Origin: Bacteroidota bacterium
GTDB lineage: Bacteria > Bacteroidota > Bacteroidia > Cytophagales > Cyclobacteriaceae
NCBI GenBank assembly: GCA_003242315.1
Contig: QGUY01000151.1
Span: forward strand, 1 to 9,410
Length of the DNA stretch: 9,410 bases
Direction of reading: 5' to 3'
Each line of letters opens with the position of its first letter. Within the stretch, counting starts at the first letter, position 1. This document shows, one piece after another, positions 7,136-9,410 of this stretch. The notes under the pieces were generated by a model, which searched no databases, had not been told where the DNA came from, and saw nothing but the letters and a program-made list of their open reading frames with translations. Made by a program: the position numbers and the translations under genes.

Positions 7136-7849
7136 TCACAACTTTCTTCTCATCCTATAGGCATTCATCGCCATCTTCCCCAGCTTCTCCGTAAGCCGAT
7201 GGTTGACATACGCGCCAACGACCGCACCGATGCCGGGGATGAGTTGGAGAAGTTTGGCGAGGTCGATGTAGTCGCGGTACTCTTGCTGAAAGCTCCTCCA
7301 ATCGAACCGGTGGATGTCGTCAGGAAGTTCCTGGCAGACTCTCTTCCAGTCTTTCATGATGGCGAAGATTTCGCGCCGGCGACGCTGGCTGGAGAACGTC
7401 AACTGAAAGATGTGCAGGATGTAAACCCGTTCGCGATAATCTTTCGTATCAATCCCGTAGCTGGCGGCAATCTCGAAGAGCATCTTCATCTTCAGGCTGA
7501 GCCAAAGGGGGAAGTCGGCCAGACCGAGCAACACGCCACCAAATCCGGTCACAGCACCTTCGGCGGCAGCCGTGTTTCGATAGAAGGCGATGCGACCTCG
7601 CACGTGTTCCTCCAGTACTTCAAGCGAGTCGAAAGTGCGAGGCTTTCGTGTGGTATAACCAGCGCCAAAGAGCACCGCACGTGTCATCTGCTCGATGGCG
7701 GCCGTGATCACCTTGTGTACCTTTTCGGGGATGAGGCGGTTCATTGCCACCTGGATGTCTTTCGACACGTCGTTAAGCACCGACGGTCGCTTTTCCATCT
7801 TCCGCTGCCAGGCTTTGAGCTCGCGTTTGACCTTCTTCTCGTATTTCAT
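7136..7849 (-). CDS. EcsC family protein
   Basis: A 237-residue protein matching the EcsC family, named after the third gene of the Bacillus ecsABC operon; its biochemical role is not established. A basic, amphipathic N-terminus (KYEKKVKRELKAWQRKMEK) comes first. The family signature AAAEGAVTGFGG is at 94-105, followed by LADFPLWLSLKMKMLFEIAASYGID (109-134), and near the end IPGIGAVVGAYVN (204-216). The glycine-rich hydrophobic stretches at 99-115 and 200-215 could insert in or sit on the membrane, but there is no signal peptide. The ATG at 7849 is preceded directly by an in-frame TGA, so the start is secure. Unlike the Bacillus gene it has no EcsAB transporter beside it. The permease downstream on the same strand is 245 bases away, beyond a repeat and a separate promoter candidate, so a functional link is not shown. 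A long plus-strand frame through this gene is an antisense shadow. Confidence 0.85.
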   Translation of the reverse strand: MKYEKKVKRELKAWQRKMEKRPSVLNDVSKDIQVAMNRLIPEKVHKVITAAIEQMTRAVLFGAGYTTRKPRTFDSLEVLEEHVRGRIAFYRNTAAAEGAVTGFGGVLLGLADFPLWLSLKMKMLFEIAASYGIDTKDYRERVYILHIFQLTFSSQRRRREIFAIMKDWKRVCQELPDDIHRFDWRSFQQEYRDYIDLAKLLQLIPGIGAVVGAYVNHRLTEKLGKMAMNAYRMRRKL

Positions 7850-7874
7850 TCAGACCCATTTGCTCACTACACTT

Positions 7875-7946
7875 CACCACAGAGACACAGGGCGCACGGA
7901 GGTGCACTGAGATATCCTGGTAGTGTCCTCTGTGTATCTGTGGTTA
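7875..7946. repeat. Long inverted repeat with CACAGAGACACAG arms
   Basis: ACCACAGAGACACAG at 7876-7890 pairs with CTGTGTATCTGTGGT at 7930-7944, 14 of 15 positions. A smaller GCAC/GTGC hairpin lies inside (around 7894-7905). It occupies most of the gap between the divergent EcsC and DUF2911 genes and ends about 35 bases before the DUF2911 -7 box. It belongs to the same family as 7108-7131, so the EcsC gene lies between two directly oriented copies. It could be a mobile-type intergenic repeat or a source of RNA structure at the start of either transcript. Confidence 0.65.
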
Positions 7947-7979
7947 AGCGCCCTCTTCTCCATACTCACAAGGTTGTGC

Positions 7980-7987
7980 TATATTTG
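7980..7987 (+). promoter_or_regulatory. Bacteroidetes-type -7 promoter box for the DUF2911 gene
   Basis: TATATTTG matches the TAnnTTTG consensus of the Bacteroidetes primary sigma factor exactly. It lies 30 bases before the ATG at 8018, implying a leader of about 20-25 bases. There is no clear TTG -33 element about 19-21 bases upstream, so the core is only half supported. Confidence 0.5.
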
Positions 7988-8017
7988 TCGCTCAACCAAC
8001 ACATTACCACCTAATCT

Positions 8018-8866
8018 ATGAAAACTCCACTGATTTTGCTGTTATCTGCATTTTGCTTTGCAGCGGAAGCGCAAGTCGCCATTCCGGCACCAAGTCCCCC
8101 GGGAAAGGTATCTACTGTAGTCGGTCTTACAGAAATCCAGGTAGAGTACTTCAGGCCACAAATGCGGGGAAGGAAAATCTTCGGGGATGGAGAAGCGTAC
8201 GTCACACCTTATGGTCGCATGTGGCGCACAGGTGCAAACAATGGTACGGTGATTTCGTTTTCTGACGATGTCACAGTAGAGGGCATTAAAGTACCGAAGG
8301 GCAAATACCTTCTGCTCACGATACCGGACGCATCCGAGTGGACCGTCATGCTGTACAGTGATCTATCCTTGGGCGGCAATGTTCATTTGTATGATAAGTC
8401 GAAAGAGGCCGCCTCTTTCAAAGTAAGGCCCATAACGCTCCCGCATCCTGTCGAAACGATGACCGTCAACATTGGCGATATCTCGGATGATAGCAAGCAG
8501 GCAAAGATCGAACTCGCCTGGGAGAAAACATCGGTGAAGTTTACAGTAGAGGTTGAATATGACAGCAAGGTGATGGCCTCGATTCAGTCGACCAAAGACA
8601 TGAACCCCTACGATCTGTTCCAGGCGGCGGTTTACTACCTCGAAAATGGTAAAGACCTGAAGCAGGCCCTGGCGTGGATTACCAAAGCCGAAGAAAGCAT
8701 TAAGGATGCATACTGGCTGCAACATCAAAAAGCCCGCATCCAGCAAGCTCTCGGCGACAAAGCCGGCGCCCTCGCCACAGCAAAAGCCTCTCTCGAGAAT
8801 GCAAAGGCCGCGCATGATTTGCCGTATCAGAAGATGAATCAGGAACTGATCGCAGCCTTGCAATAG
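8018..8866 (+). CDS. Exported DUF2911 protein with TPR-like C-terminal tail
   Basis: A 282-residue secreted protein. Residues 1-19 are a signal peptide (hydrophobic LILLLSAFCFAA, cleavage near AEAQ). DUF2911 spans about 25-175, with the family's hallmarks: SPPGKVSTVVGLTEIQVEYFRP (26-47), GRKIFG (51-56), the strongly conserved PYGRMWRTGANNGT (64-77), and KGKYLLLTIP...EWTVM (94-111). The fold is expected to be beta-rich. Residues about 195-282 are helical and look like one to two tetratricopeptide-type hairpins (DLFQAAVYYLENGKDLKQAL, then YWLQHQKARIQQALGDKAGAL). Bacteroidetes often carry this two-part form. Its function is not known; periplasmic location is inferred from the signal peptide. The stop TAG at 8864-8866 falls inside a CAATAGGCA repeat unit that recurs just downstream. 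It appears to be transcribed alone from the box at 7980. Confidence 0.92.
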   Translation: MKTPLILLLSAFCFAAEAQVAIPAPSPPGKVSTVVGLTEIQVEYFRPQMRGRKIFGDGEAYVTPYGRMWRTGANNGTVISFSDDVTVEGIKVPKGKYLLLTIPDASEWTVMLYSDLSLGGNVHLYDKSKEAASFKVRPITLPHPVETMTVNIGDISDDSKQAKIELAWEKTSVKFTVEVEYDSKVMASIQSTKDMNPYDLFQAAVYYLENGKDLKQALAWITKAEESIKDAYWLQHQKARIQQALGDKAGALATAKASLENAKAAHDLPYQKMNQELIAALQ

Positions 8867-8924
8867 GCATTCATAGTAGGCAATAGGCAGTTGGCAGTAG
8901 TACGCACTGCCCACTGCCTACTGC
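8861..8924. repeat. TAGGCA/GGCAGT repeat forming an 18-bp imperfect hairpin
   Basis: CAATAGGCA occurs at 8861-8869 and again at 8881-8889. The second begins the left arm of a stem, 8880-8897, that pairs with 8907-8924 at 16 of 18 positions around a nine-base loop. The right arm reads CTGCCCACTGCCTACTGC. It starts at the DUF2911 stop codon and is well placed to end or stabilise that transcript, although only ...CTAAAACAG follows and there is no T-run. Similar GGCAGTAGGCAGT elements are frequent between genes in Bacteroidetes. The remaining gap, 8925-9057, shows no gene or clear promoter. Confidence 0.65.
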
Positions 8925-9057
8925 TAAAACAGCTCGTCGTCCCATTCCGCGCTTTATCGCCCAAAACCTTACATTCCCTGCTCCTGCCGGTTACTCCTCC
9001 CCCCTGCACAGAATACACCCACGCCTAACCCAATTTTTTAGACCTAACCTACATAGT

Positions 9058-9396
9058 ATGCGGCGCTTGTTTTGGACGCTGATAAACGCTATAGCCCTCT
9101 GTATCCTGCTGCTGATCTCCTGTAGCAAGGACAGTGAGTCACCCTCTCACGCATTCAAAGATCAGGATGCTGCCGGTGAAATTGAAGGCGTCGCGTGGGC
9201 CTATGGCGACGGATACGCCTCCACCACCGGAGAGGGCGCTTCAAAGACACTCCACGTCACCCTCGTGCTGCCCGACGAGGCAGAGGGCTGCGACATCATG
9301 CCAAAGGGCGACTTCGTCCTTTTCTCGCTGCCCGCGAACCAGGGTCTGTATACCTTGAAGCCGGTTTTCAATAACCTGGAGACAGCCACACCGTAA
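9058..9396 (+). CDS. Lipoprotein, apparently frameshifted near its present stop
   Basis: The frame gives 112 residues. Residues 1-22 are a type II signal peptide: hydrophobic ALCILLLI followed by lipobox LISC, with C22 the lipidated cysteine. The mature start CSKDSES is common in Bacteroidetes envelope lipoproteins; the acidic residues may favour surface export, which is inference. The mature part has the look of a small Bacteroidetes lipoprotein group: a GEIEGVAWAYGDGYAS strand pair, a CD motif at 79-80, and FVLFSLPANQGLYTLKP (86-102). The present stop (TAA 9394-9396) cuts the protein just after this motif. In the -1 frame from 9381 the sequence continues without a stop to the window edge as DSHTVKLFQT, which resembles the TVxLF strand that follows in related proteins. 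The gene is therefore probably longer than drawn and runs beyond 9410. The function is unknown. Confidence 0.65.
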   Translation: MRRLFWTLINAIALCILLLISCSKDSESPSHAFKDQDAAGEIEGVAWAYGDGYASTTGEGASKTLHVTLVLPDEAEGCDIMPKGDFVLFSLPANQGLYTLKPVFNNLETATP

Positions 9397-9410
9397 AGCT
9401 CTTTCAAACG

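Noticed and set aside
7875..7946. CRISPR-like repeat
   Set aside because: There is a single inverted pair with no evenly spaced repeats or spacers.
7070..8014. Plus-strand open frame of 314 codons across the EcsC gene
   Set aside because: It is antisense to a gene with clear family motifs. Its translation is low in recognisable structure and crosses both intergenic repeats.

Overview
The window looks like an ordinary chromosomal segment from a Bacteroidetes bacterium, most likely of the Cytophagales type. The evidence is the long MacB/FtsX-type permease with its duplicated KE(V/I)GIRKVLG motif, a DUF2911 secreted protein, a lipoprotein beginning with a CSKD-type lipobox, one perfect TAnnTTTG promoter box, and simple GC-balanced intergenic repeats of the kind common in that phylum. 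I see no tRNA, rRNA, CRISPR array, insertion sequence or phage gene, and no sign of a new multi-gene system.

Layout. Positions 1-3147 (+) look like one transcription unit: the tail of an unidentified gene, a short exported protein with a SecD P1-head-like domain, and then priA, the primosomal replication-restart helicase, which overlaps or abuts the gene before it. A small unidentified gene (3442-3179, -) converges on priA. Divergent from it is a short-chain dehydrogenase/reductase (3573-4280, +). A 207-bp gap with two palindromes and an ACA-rich repeat separates this from a large minus-strand ABC-type permease (6890-4488). Upstream of the permease, on the same strand, is an EcsC-family gene (7849-7136), bracketed by two copies of a CACAGAGACACAG-type repeat. 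From 8018 the plus strand resumes with a DUF2911 protein that has a helical C-terminal tail, and then a lipoprotein gene that reaches the window edge.

How the genes relate. Apart from the 1-3147 cluster, the genes look like independent housekeeping or envelope functions: DNA replication restart (PriA), redox metabolism (SDR), envelope transport or stress (permease, DUF2911, lipoprotein), and an uncharacterised EcsC protein. The permease has no adjacent ATPase.

The points most worth a second look are sequence-level. One is an apparent compensated frameshift just before the NRRGY motif of PriA. Another is an apparent one-base deletion that closes the lipoprotein early, while a family-like continuation remains open in the next frame. 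A third is that three different intergenic repeats each abut or contain a stop codon. The two frame anomalies lie at short homopolymers and could be read errors in the assembly rather than biology.
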